Assembly: GCA_024691765.1 (NCBI GenBank)
Contig: JAILNI010000017.1
Coordinates: 1 to 59,045, forward strand
From: Bacteroidales bacterium
Lineage (GTDB): Bacteria > Bacteroidota > Bacteroidia > Bacteroidales > UBA932
Direction of reading: 5' to 3'
Length of the DNA: 59,045 bases
Shown: piece by piece, positions 7,179 to 15,335 of the stretch
Numbering within the stretch: position 1 is the first letter of the stretch
Layout: each line of letters starts with the position of its first letter
Made by a program: the position numbers and the translations under genes
Notes under the pieces: generated by a model
Told to the model about the DNA's origin: nothing
Databases searched by the model: none
The model's input: the letters and a program-made list of their open reading frames with translations, nothing else

Positions 7179-9950
7179 ATGAAAAAGACCAGAATATTTG
7201 CAATGATTGCGCTCGCGGTCATCGCCGCGGCTTGCGCCAAGGAAGATCCCAAGCCCGAAACCCCGGACAACAAGGATCCCCAGGAACAACAGGACCCCCA
7301 GAATCCCGAGCCCCAGGACGGAGTGATAGTTTTCACAGCCATAGCTCCCGCGCCTGAAACCGGCACCGCCATCGATGCCAACGACCAGGTCGTGACATGG
7401 GTTGCCGACGACGCCGTGAAGTTCGTCTGGGACGGCGGCTCCACCACCGCTACCGCGGCTTCTTCCGGTTCCAGCACCACCTTCAGCGTTGAGGTTGGCG
7501 ACGGAATCGATGAACTCTATGCCGTATATCCCGCCGCCTGCGGTGGCAGTTACGACAACGGCAAGGTGAATGTCCACTTCAACGGCTCCCGCACCGACGG
7601 CTCTTTCGCGGCCAACGACATCTGCGTAGCCCATGCGGTCAAGACCGCAGGCGTCTGGCAGACCACGCTCGCGTTCAAGAACGTGGCATGCCTTCTTAAG
7701 GTCGGCATCGTCGGCAGCGGCTTCGACCAGATTCAGGTGGAGGGTATGAACGGCGAGGACGTCTCCGGCCTTCTTCCGGTAAGCTTTAACGGCAGCGGAG
7801 AACCCGTTTTCGACGCTCCGTCCGACACTGGAATTCACATGAACATGACCGTCTCCGGCCCCGGGACCTACTACATTCCCATCCTCCCGGGCGTTACTTA
7901 CAGCGATGGCTTTATGGTCAAGCTTCTCAATGGAGGAGCAATCCAGGGCGCACCGTTCTTCTACGGCGCTTCGTTCACTTCCAGCCGGAACAATGTGTTC
8001 AAGCTCCTCGAGCTTGACAACCATGCCGGTCACTACTATGTGACTCCTTCCGGCGAAGGCAACAAGGCCGGCAACAGTTGGAGCAAGGCCATGGATGCTG
8101 CAGGGTTCAAGGCATTCGTGGAGAATCAGGACAACCACACCCTCCTCAGAGGTGCTACCTTCCATTTCTCGGCCGATGAATTCTCCTTCGGGGACGACTA
8201 TGTGAAGCCGGCATATCCCGACCACGCCAATGTGGCTTTCACAATTGAGGGTACGGTTACTGCGTCCGACACCACGACTTTCGTTGGGCGTACCGCTCTT
8301 TCCGGAACTACTGCCGGTGTCCTGTGGCCTCAGAATAATTCCTATCTCACCATTAGGAACGTAAAATTCACTGGTACCAACGGAGCATCAAATGCCTCGG
8401 CCATCCGTTTGAACAGCAGCGCAAAGGAGCTGACACTCGACCACTGCTATTTCAGGGACAACCAGACAAGCGGCAATGGCGGCGCCATTTCCCTGTTCAA
8501 CTCGGCAACCGTTAACATCAGCAACTGCTCGTTCTCCAACAATACCGGAGCTGGTGGAATCATCCATGTGAACAATGCAAGTGCAATAGTGAACATTCAG
8601 GATTCCGAAGCAAAGGGAATTACCAAGAATGCCATTTTTGCACAGTCTTTCAACACGTTCAACTGTACAAGGGTAACCTTCAAGGATAATAATGACGCAG
8701 GCGAATACGGTGCCGCAGCGTACATTACCGGTTCCGGTACCATCACCTTCGACGACTGTGACTTTATCAGGAATCATTCTTCCGTTCAGGGCGGTGCCAT
8801 CTGTATCAACGGAACCGATGTTACCACCACTTTCACGGACTGTGATTTCATAGACAACGATTGCGATCAGAGAGGCGGGGCCGTCATGATTGAAAGCGGC
8901 AATGCCAATACCACCTTTACCGGCGGAAAATTCCAGGGGAATTATGCCAACGGTGCCGATAATACAAAAGCTGCAGGTGGAGCTATCTATGCTTTTGGAT
9001 CTTTCAGTTGTTCAGATGTACTTTTCAAAGAGAATCACAATTATGTCGGAACCAATGAAATGTCCGGCGGCATTATCCGAGTACAACAAGAGGACTGTTC
9101 GGCACGTTTCAATAACTGCGTTTTTGATGGTAATTATACGAACCGCGAGAACAGTAAGAATCCTCCCTGCGCTGCCATCGTCAACTGCCGTATAGGTGGT
9201 GTCAGCTATTATTTCAACGCCTGCGAATTCAAGGAGAATACATCCGGAACAGGTAATTCCGCAGGTGTTTACGGTGGTACGAGGGGAACGGTGTTCGCCA
9301 CTTTGGCGGGCAGCACCTTCGCTTTCAACAACTGCTCGTTCCACGACAACTATGGCGGACGAAATACCGATGATATTACCTGGATCGGTATGGATAACAC
9401 GAGCAGCACCCTCATTCTTGCCAACACCACGATTGTAGGTGATAACTATCGTGCTCCCAGCGCCGGCGGTGCGAAGAAGAACAACTGGGGCGTCATCAAG
9501 TTCCAGAATACAGGTAATTTCTATCTGCTTAACACCATCCTTTGCTCTCTTGAGACCAACGGCAATAGCTTCTGGGTAAACGGAGACATAAGTGTTGATG
9601 GAGGAGCTACAATAGCGAACGGTGGCACGAAGCTTCCTGTCTATTGCTGGTATAGCAAGATATCCAAGGAAGGAGATGACAGGACGAATTGGACTGTCGA
9701 TACCGGTTCCGGACACGACTATTATGCCACCTCTGCCAGTTTTGGCTCCTGGAGTGCACCGTACATGTGGAACGGTACTCTCACCGGCACCAACAGCGGC
9801 ATGCTTGCTGCCACCGCCGACGTCAATACCGAGATCCAGAATGCCGACGCCAGCTTCTACAGCTGGCTGAACAGCATCGGAGCCCTCGGCAAGGACATCA
9901 ACGGCAACAACCGCGGCGCCACCTCGTGGCCAGGCTGCTACCAGAACTAG
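7179..9950 (+). CDS. Surface lipoprotein with Pmp-like right-handed beta-helix repeats
   Basis: A 923-residue lipoprotein: signal peptide with lipobox ending at C19 (IAAAC), then a Pro/Asp/Glu-rich linker to about residue 47, a domain resembling the fimbrillin-like N-terminal domain of Bacteroidales surface proteins (about 48-285), and a long parallel beta-helix (about 300-800). The helix has chlamydial polymorphic membrane protein-type repeats in which F-x-x-N alternates with GGAI: FRDNQTSGNGGAISLF, FSNNTGAGGIIHV, FIRNHSSVQGGAICI and FIDNDCDQRGGAVMI. The C-terminus (about 815-923) is unrecognised, with no obvious sorting domain, so the anchor is the lipid. Likely an adhesin or glycan-binding surface protein. 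It has its own terminator downstream, so it forms a unit with the short peptide gene. Confidence 0.82.
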   Translation: MKKTRIFAMIALAVIAAACAKEDPKPETPDNKDPQEQQDPQNPEPQDGVIVFTAIAPAPETGTAIDANDQVVTWVADDAVKFVWDGGSTTATAASSGSSTTFSVEVGDGIDELYAVYPAACGGSYDNGKVNVHFNGSRTDGSFAANDICVAHAVKTAGVWQTTLAFKNVACLLKVGIVGSGFDQIQVEGMNGEDVSGLLPVSFNGSGEPVFDAPSDTGIHMNMTVSGPGTYYIPILPGVTYSDGFMVKLLNGGAIQGAPFFYGASFTSSRNNVFKLLELDNHAGHYYVTPSGEGNKAGNSWSKAMDAAGFKAFVENQDNHTLLRGATFHFSADEFSFGDDYVKPAYPDHANVAFTIEGTVTASDTTTFVGRTALSGTTAGVLWPQNNSYLTIRNVKFTGTNGASNASAIRLNSSAKELTLDHCYFRDNQTSGNGGAISLFNSATVNISNCSFSNNTGAGGIIHVNNASAIVNIQDSEAKGITKNAIFAQSFNTFNCTRVTFKDNNDAGEYGAAAYITGSGTITFDDCDFIRNHSSVQGGAICINGTDVTTTFTDCDFIDNDCDQRGGAVMIESGNANTTFTGGKFQGNYANGADNTKAAGGAIYAFGSFSCSDVLFKENHNYVGTNEMSGGIIRVQQEDCSARFNNCVFDGNYTNRENSKNPPCAAIVNCRIGGVSYYFNACEFKENTSGTGNSAGVYGGTRGTVFATLAGSTFAFNNCSFHDNYGGRNTDDITWIGMDNTSSTLILANTTIVGDNYRAPSAGGAKKNNWGVIKFQNTGNFYLLNTILCSLETNGNSFWVNGDISVDGGATIANGGTKLPVYCWYSKISKEGDDRTNWTVDTGSGHDYYATSASFGSWSAPYMWNGTLTGTNSGMLAATADVNTEIQNADASFYSWLNSIGALGKDINGNNRGATSWPGCYQN

Positions 9951-9977
9951 TCCGATAGCCAATACACACTTACGCAC

Positions 9978-10011
9978 AGCGGTCCGAGCCCTTCAGCCCG
10001 GACCGCTTTTT
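9978..10011 (+). terminator. Rho-independent terminator after the beta-helix lipoprotein gene
   Basis: A 9-bp stem AGCGGTCCG (9978-9986) pairs with CGGACCGCT (9999-10007), the loop is 12 bases, and a T-run follows to 10011. It closes the preceding transcript before the PUL starts. Confidence 0.85.
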
Positions 10012-10120
10012 ATGCGTATTGTGTTGTTTCTTATTAAGCAAATCCTTATATTCGTTGGGTATAGAGAATAACCTTGCAATCATCGAAAGAATCGATATAA
10101 TAATAGCATTCAAAAAGGGC

Positions 10121-10128
10121 TATATTTG
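10121..10128 (+). promoter_or_regulatory. Bacteroidetes -7 box (TATATTTG) for the first PUL gene
   Basis: TATATTTG at 10121-10128 fits the TAnnTTTG consensus, and the ATG follows only 5 bases later at 10134. The transcript would have almost no 5' leader. The -33 element is not clear. Confidence 0.6.
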
Positions 10129-10133
10129 GAAGT

Positions 10134-11318
10134 ATGAAAAGACTCCTCATCATATTGATTCTTTTATCGCTCTTGCCCAGGACAGGCTACTGTCAGGCCT
10201 CGGCGTACGAACTGCAGGTGGGAACCTTCAACGTGCGCTTCCTGGACGATAACCGTCCGGACTACGACTATAAGTTCGGCGGGCAGCCGTGGAGGGTGAG
10301 GCGGCCTGCGGTGAAGGCTTTTGTCGAACAGGGATCCCTGGACATAATCGGCCTTCAGGAAGTGAGGCGGACGCAGGCGGCTGACCTTGAGGAGGATTTG
10401 GGAAAGGACTGGTTCATCTATTGCCCCGGGCGCAAGAGCGGCGGGAAGATGGTGCGCACTTCCGACGAGTCTACGGGAGTGATGTTCCGCAGGTCCCGCT
10501 TCAAGCTGCTGGGCCATGGATGCTTCTGGCTTAGCGAGAACCCCGGCGACACGGCCTCGGTCCGCACCGGACAGCGCAGCCCCATAATCACCTCCTGGGT
10601 GCATCTGGAAGACGGGAACGGCAGGCGGCTGTGGTTCTTCTCCGCGCATATCAGCTGGTCGGTGAAGGAGAATCCGGCGCTTCCGGACCAGGAAGTGGAG
10701 ACGCTGCTCTCGGAGATGGAGCGCCTCAGCGGGTTCAAGCGTGCAGAGTTCAGGAATTCTCCGATCTTCCTGGTAGGAGACCTCAACAACTCCCCGGAAG
10801 AGTCGGCTATCAAGACGCTTTCAGGCTGGTTCAACGATGCCCGCCTCACCTGTCCGGAGACGGAGTCCACCTTCCGCAAGACCTTCAACTCCTGGGGGAA
10901 GGAAAAATCGGCCGACATAATAGACTATATCTTTTACGGAACAGGGAAACCCGAAGAATATATAGTAGACAACGCATCCTATGCTGCGGAAGTGACCTAC
11001 ATTTCCGACCACTATCCTGTGCTCATGCGCCTTTCGATGGCACCGGAAAAATACATCCTTACCCCCAAGGCTCCGGCGCAGCCGCGATATAATGGCCCAG
11101 CGGTCCTCGGCGCACGGCCGGGGCACCCGGTTTATTTCCGTCTTCCGTTCTCCGGGGAAAGGCCCATGAAATTCAGGGCCTTCGGTCTTCCCAAGGGCCT
11201 CACCCTCAATCGCGAAAGCGGAGTCAAGAGTTGCCGCGACCTCTGGAGGCAGAAGGAATGCCCGCCTACGGTGAGCATCCCCTCGCACGGAGTCGTTTTA
11301 GTAAAGATCAATCCATGA
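10134..11318 (+). CDS. Secreted EEP-family phosphodiesterase with a fused remnant of a GH27 alpha-galactosidase
   Basis: Signal peptide (cleavage near 20-22, GYCQA), then an endonuclease/exonuclease/phosphatase domain at about 26-300: FNVRF at 32-36, IGLQEV with E76 as metal ligand, SAHISW, VGDLNNSP and SDHYPVL as the catalytic His region. Secreted EEP enzymes hydrolyse phosphodiesters or phosphomonoesters. From residue 307 the sequence changes: residues 307-366 (ILTPKAP, NGPAVLGARPGHP, GERPMKF, GLPKGLTL) look like the N-terminal He_PIG-associated domain of Bacteroidales GH27 enzymes, and residues 367-394 (CRDLWRQKE, HGVVLVKI) look like the extreme C-terminus of the same family. The catalytic barrel between them is missing. 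This suggests a deletion that joined the nuclease gene to the two ends of a GH27 gene. The end overlaps the next gene (ATGA). Confidence 0.82.
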   Translation: MKRLLIILILLSLLPRTGYCQASAYELQVGTFNVRFLDDNRPDYDYKFGGQPWRVRRPAVKAFVEQGSLDIIGLQEVRRTQAADLEEDLGKDWFIYCPGRKSGGKMVRTSDESTGVMFRRSRFKLLGHGCFWLSENPGDTASVRTGQRSPIITSWVHLEDGNGRRLWFFSAHISWSVKENPALPDQEVETLLSEMERLSGFKRAEFRNSPIFLVGDLNNSPEESAIKTLSGWFNDARLTCPETESTFRKTFNSWGKEKSADIIDYIFYGTGKPEEYIVDNASYAAEVTYISDHYPVLMRLSMAPEKYILTPKAPAQPRYNGPAVLGARPGHPVYFRLPFSGERPMKFRAFGLPKGLTLNRESGVKSCRDLWRQKECPPTVSIPSHGVVLVKINP

Positions 11319-12793
11319 AAAGATTAGCTGTACTGCTGGCATTCGCCCTGCCGGTTTGGGCCGGATGCGTGAAAGAAGAGGCGGGAATCCCGTCGCCGGT
11401 GTTCGACGCGAAGCCTGAGTATGTGGAGCTCTACCGCGTGGCCTGGGAGCAGGCCAAAGACCATATCAAGTACCAGCCCGGCCTGGTGCAGCCCCGTTAT
11501 ATGGACGAAGGTTTCCGCGACGAGGTAATCTGGATTTGGGACTCGGAGTTCATGGTAATGTTCTGCAAATACGCCCCGAAGCTTTTCCCCGGCATAGAAA
11601 CCCTGGACAATTTCTACTACACCATACACGAAAACGCCGGCTCGCCGCTCAGCGTATGGCATCCCGACAACCCGCCTTTCTTCGCCTGGGTGGAGAACGA
11701 CTATTACAAGTTCACCTCAGATAAGGCCCACATCAGGGAACTGCTCACGAAAAAACGCTTCCTCCAGAGGCATTTCGAGCTGTTCAACACTATGAACCAT
11801 GACACTCAGTTCCCCTTCCCGATAAGCAACGACGGAGTGCGCATCCAGTACAAGGGCATAGGATACAACTGGCAAAGCTGGCAGAGCGGAATGGACAACA
11901 CCCCGCGCAAACGGGCCATGCCCATGTTCTGGATAGACGCCATCTCCCAGCAGGCCCTTTCCGCGCTTTACATCTCCAGGCTCGCGAGGGTAGCGGGGGA
12001 TTCCGCCACCGAACAGGAGTTCAAAGACAAATACGAAGATCTCAAGGAGAAGGTTAACAAGTACTATTGGGATGCTGAGGACAGCTGCTATTACGACATA
12101 CGGGAGGACGACCTTTCCGCCTCGCGAATCCTTACGCCCGCCTCTTTCTGGCCCATGCTGGCCGAGATTCCTTCGCAGGAGCAGGCGGAGGCCATGGTGC
12201 GTTTCGCCCTTCAGGACGACAAGCTGGGCGGCATCGTGCCCTGGGTGTCGGTATCGAGGGACGACCCACAGTTCGACCCCGACGGCAATTACTGGAAGGG
12301 CTCGATGTGGCTGCCCACCGCCTACATGGCCATAAAGGCGCTGGAAAAGTACGGCTTCTTCGAGGAGGCCGACAGTACGGCCGAGGCCATAGTGGAGCAC
12401 CAGTGGCGGACCTATTCCGAATACGAGCCGCACACGATATGGGAGTGTTACAACCCGAACAAGCCAGAGCCTGCCAGCAAGAAGGAAGGTACGAAGAACG
12501 TGAAGTCGGTAAAGGCCGACTTCTGCGGCTGGTCCGCCCTCGGGCCCATTTCGCTCTTCATAGAGAACGTACTCGGCTTCTACGATGTGGACGCCCCGTC
12601 GGCTACCATCCGCTGGAACCTGCACCAGAGCTGCCGTCACGGGATAGAAAAGCTCTCGTTCGGAAAGATCATCACCGACATAATCTACGAAAAAGGCACG
12701 GTTACCGTCCGTACCAACAAGCCTTATACCCTGTTTATCAACGGCGTCGAACATCGCGTCCGGCGCGGAGTCAACACCCTCAGCATACTGTAA
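11315..12793 (+). CDS. GH63/GH37-like (trehalase-type) glycoside hydrolase lipoprotein
   Basis: A 492-residue (alpha/alpha)6-barrel hydrolase. Lipobox ends at C18 (VWAGC). The general acid region is SGMDNTPR with D194; GSMWLPTAYMAIKAL is the usual late barrel motif; E377 in IWECYNP is the likely base. The closest families are GH63 and the mannosylglycerate-hydrolase-like GH63 subset, with GH37 trehalase as alternative; GH63 enzymes invert alpha-linked glucose or mannosylglycerate-like substrates. ATG at 11315 was chosen because the signal peptide starts there; a longer upstream frame overlaps the previous gene. Start overlaps the previous stop by 4 bases, so the two proteins are coupled. Substrate is uncertain. 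Confidence 0.8.
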   Translation: MKRLAVLLAFALPVWAGCVKEEAGIPSPVFDAKPEYVELYRVAWEQAKDHIKYQPGLVQPRYMDEGFRDEVIWIWDSEFMVMFCKYAPKLFPGIETLDNFYYTIHENAGSPLSVWHPDNPPFFAWVENDYYKFTSDKAHIRELLTKKRFLQRHFELFNTMNHDTQFPFPISNDGVRIQYKGIGYNWQSWQSGMDNTPRKRAMPMFWIDAISQQALSALYISRLARVAGDSATEQEFKDKYEDLKEKVNKYYWDAEDSCYYDIREDDLSASRILTPASFWPMLAEIPSQEQAEAMVRFALQDDKLGGIVPWVSVSRDDPQFDPDGNYWKGSMWLPTAYMAIKALEKYGFFEEADSTAEAIVEHQWRTYSEYEPHTIWECYNPNKPEPASKKEGTKNVKSVKADFCGWSALGPISLFIENVLGFYDVDAPSATIRWNLHQSCRHGIEKLSFGKIITDIIYEKGTVTVRTNKPYTLFINGVEHRVRRGVNTLSIL

Positions 12794-12804
12794 TCTGATA
12801 CTAT

Positions 12805-14244
12805 ATGAGACGTCGTGAATTTCTCAAAGGAGTAGGCATCCTCGCCGCCGGAGGAGCCCTTTCGGGGCCCATGGCCGGCGCCGCCGAAATCATTTCCGGG
12901 AAGCCCTTCGCCGGACCGGCATCTGACGGAAAGGAGATAGAGCCCCTTCGGGGCCTGGCTCCCATACGCGATCTCAAGCCGGAGGTGAGCCGCCCGATAA
13001 GCGTCATCGTGATCGGCTGCGGCAATCGCGGCAGGACCTACGCCGGCTTCGCCAGGAAGTTCCCCTCGGGGATGAAGGTCGTGGGCGTGTCGGACATCCT
13101 GGATCACAGGGCCAAGTATCTCGGCGACCAGCACAACGTGCCGGCCGAAATGCGTTTCGGGCACTACCGGGAAGTGTTCGCAAGCGGAAAGAAGCTTGCC
13201 GACGCGGTGGTGATAGCCACCCCTGACGACAGGCATTACGAGCCCTGCATGATGGCCTTGGAACTCGGCTACGACGTGCTTCTGGAAAAACCTGTCGCCC
13301 CCACGAAGAAGGAGTGCGAGAATATCAGGAACATGGTAAAGAAGACCGGGCGCGTGGTGGCGCTGTGCCACGTGCTGCGCTACGCCCCCTACTTCATGGC
13401 CCTCCGCGAGGTTGTTAAGAGCGGCGTCATAGGCGAGGTGGTCAATGTGCAGCATATGGAGCCCATCCAGTATGCGCATATGGCCCATTCCTACGTACGC
13501 GGAAACTGGCGCCGGGAAGACCAGACCACTCCCATCATACTCGCCAAGTCCTGCCACGACCTGGACATACTCCGCTGGATCATAGACAAACCCTGCGAAT
13601 ACATCGACGCCGCCGGAAGTCTCAGCTTCTTCAGGGAGGAGAACGCCCCGAAGGACGCTCCCCGCTACTGCACCGAAGGCTGCCCCCACCAGAAGGAGTG
13701 CCCCTACGACGCCGTTGAAATCTACACCCACCTCAAACAGTTCACCGGTGTCTTCGACCTCCATGGCAACAAGGATCCCGACTTCATCCTCAGCCGCCTC
13801 AAGGATCCGCGCTACAACAGCTACGCCAGGTGCGTCTTCCATTGCGACAACGACCAGCCCGACCATTACGTGGCCATACTGGGTTTCAAAGACGGCGTGA
13901 CGGCATCCTTCTCGATGGACGCCTTTGCTCCCAAGGGAGGGCGCCGCACTAGGATAATGGGCACTCTGGGCTATATCGAAGGCGACAGCAAGTCGTTCAC
14001 GGTCACAGACTTCCTCACCAGGACCCCGAAGCTGTGGAACCACGAAGTCGCCGAGATAGGGGAGTACGCCCATTCCGGCCACGGAGGAGGCGACTACCGC
14101 CTGGTGCGCGACTGGCTCGAAGCTGTCGACCGTCACGACCCCGATCATCTTTCCAGCAGCATCGACGTGGCCTTCGAGAGCCACATGATGGGCTTCGCAG
14201 CCGAGCGCTCGCGCCGCAGCGGAAAGAAGGAAAAGATAAAGTAG
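12805..14244 (+). CDS. Gfo/Idh/MocA-family oxidoreductase with twin-arginine signal
   Basis: NAD(P)-dependent sugar oxidoreductase. The N-terminus MRRREFLKG followed by an Ala/Gly-rich stretch is a Tat signal. The Rossmann motif VIGCGNRGRTYAGF begins near 70, the LEKPVAP motif is near 161-167, and the KSCHDLDILRW segment supplies the catalytic His region. A four-cysteine stretch (CTEGCPHQKECPYDA) is typical of a secreted subgroup in Bacteroidales; GH109-like glycosidase activity is possible in this superfamily because NAD can serve as cofactor for hydrolysis. It lies between the GH63-like gene and an acyltransferase with tight spacing. Substrate unknown. Confidence 0.85.
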   Translation: MRRREFLKGVGILAAGGALSGPMAGAAEIISGKPFAGPASDGKEIEPLRGLAPIRDLKPEVSRPISVIVIGCGNRGRTYAGFARKFPSGMKVVGVSDILDHRAKYLGDQHNVPAEMRFGHYREVFASGKKLADAVVIATPDDRHYEPCMMALELGYDVLLEKPVAPTKKECENIRNMVKKTGRVVALCHVLRYAPYFMALREVVKSGVIGEVVNVQHMEPIQYAHMAHSYVRGNWRREDQTTPIILAKSCHDLDILRWIIDKPCEYIDAAGSLSFFREENAPKDAPRYCTEGCPHQKECPYDAVEIYTHLKQFTGVFDLHGNKDPDFILSRLKDPRYNSYARCVFHCDNDQPDHYVAILGFKDGVTASFSMDAFAPKGGRRTRIMGTLGYIEGDSKSFTVTDFLTRTPKLWNHEVAEIGEYAHSGHGGGDYRLVRDWLEAVDRHDPDHLSSSIDVAFESHMMGFAAERSRRSGKKEKIK

Positions 14245-14245
14245 C

Positions 14246-15334
14246 ATGGACGGCAAAAGGCTTCTTTCGATAGACGTCCTCAGGGGCTTTGACATGATGT
14301 TCATAATGGGCTTCGCATCCATTGTGAGCGCTACCTGCATGCTGTTCCCGGGCGGTGAGGATTGCTGGCTCGACATGCAGATGTCGCACGTTGCGTGGGA
14401 CGGGCTCCGGCACCACGACACCATCTTCCCTCTCTTCCTGTTCATCTCGGGAATGACCTTCCCCTTCTCTCTTGCCTCAAGCAGGGCCAAAGGGGCGTCG
14501 GAAGGGAGGATCTTCCGTAAAACCGTGGTCCGCGGGCTCATCCTGTTCCTGCTGGGCCTGGTGTACAACGGAATCTTCAAACTGTCTCCCATGTTCCGCA
14601 TCCCGAGCGTGCTCGCCCGCATAGGCCTGGCGTGGATGTTCGCGGCCTGGATTTACATGGCCTGCGGCTGGAAGTGGCGTGCCGTGATTGCGGCTGCCAT
14701 ACTGATAGGCTATAACCTGCTGCTTCTGATTCCGGCGCCTGATGCCGCCGGGGCGGGGAGCCTGACGATGGAAGGCAACATAGTGGGTTACGTCGACCGC
14801 GTGCTGATGCCCGGTCACCTCTACAAGCCGGGACTTTTCGACCCCGAAGGGCTCCTGAGCACCCTGCCTGCCATAGTTACGGCCATGCTCGGCCAGTTTA
14901 CGGGAGAGTTCGTGAAAGACTCCGCCTGCAGGAGGAAGACCCTGTGGATGTTCGCCGCCGCGGCGGGCCTGCTTGTCGCCGGCCTCGTGTGGAGCCTTTG
15001 GCTGCCGGTCAACAAGAGCCTCTGGACCAGCAGCTTCGTATTGGTGGTAGGGGCGTATTCGCTCGGCCTTTTCGCCCTGTTCCACTGGATTATAGACGTA
15101 AAGGGATGGAAGAAATGGACGCCGTTTTTCACGGTAATCGGAATGAATTCCATCACCATCTATATGCTGCAGAGGATAGTGTCGTTCAAAGGTATAACGG
15201 CGTTTTTCCTCGGCGGCGCAGCCGGCCTGATGCCCAAGCCCTGGGGCTCATGGCTGCTCGCAATAGGCTATTTCGCCGTCTGCTGGCTTCTGCTCTGGTT
15301 CCTCTACAGAAAGAAAGTTTTCCTGAAAGTCTGA
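14246..15334 (+). CDS. HGSNAT/NagX-like membrane acyltransferase (DUF5009 family)
   Basis: Integral membrane protein with about 10-11 helices, starting RLLSIDVLRGFDMM, the signature of the heparan-alpha-glucosaminide N-acetyltransferase homologues of Bacteroidetes. The conserved HHDTIFPLFLFISGMTFPFS segment near 55-75 carries the likely catalytic histidine. Bacterial relatives are thought to acylate amino sugars or carry acetyl across the membrane, usually inside PULs. It starts 1 base after the previous stop and ends 1 base before the regulator gene, so it is in the operon. It hints that the PUL target contains amino sugars or acetylated sugars, which is inference. Confidence 0.85.
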   Translation: MDGKRLLSIDVLRGFDMMFIMGFASIVSATCMLFPGGEDCWLDMQMSHVAWDGLRHHDTIFPLFLFISGMTFPFSLASSRAKGASEGRIFRKTVVRGLILFLLGLVYNGIFKLSPMFRIPSVLARIGLAWMFAAWIYMACGWKWRAVIAAAILIGYNLLLLIPAPDAAGAGSLTMEGNIVGYVDRVLMPGHLYKPGLFDPEGLLSTLPAIVTAMLGQFTGEFVKDSACRRKTLWMFAAAAGLLVAGLVWSLWLPVNKSLWTSSFVLVVGAYSLGLFALFHWIIDVKGWKKWTPFFTVIGMNSITIYMLQRIVSFKGITAFFLGGAAGLMPKPWGSWLLAIGYFAVCWLLLWFLYRKKVFLKV

Positions 15335-15335
15335 C

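Noticed and set aside
8380..9210. Small open frames inside the beta-helix lipoprotein gene
   Set aside because: They are out-of-frame by-products of the repetitive coding sequence and lack their own spacing or promoter signals.
12724..14622. A 632-residue open frame on the minus strand opposite the oxidoreductase gene
   Set aside because: It is antisense to two well-supported genes, has no recognisable domain and results from high GC and codon bias. The same holds for the long minus frames opposite the PP2C, GH39/GH2 and susC genes.
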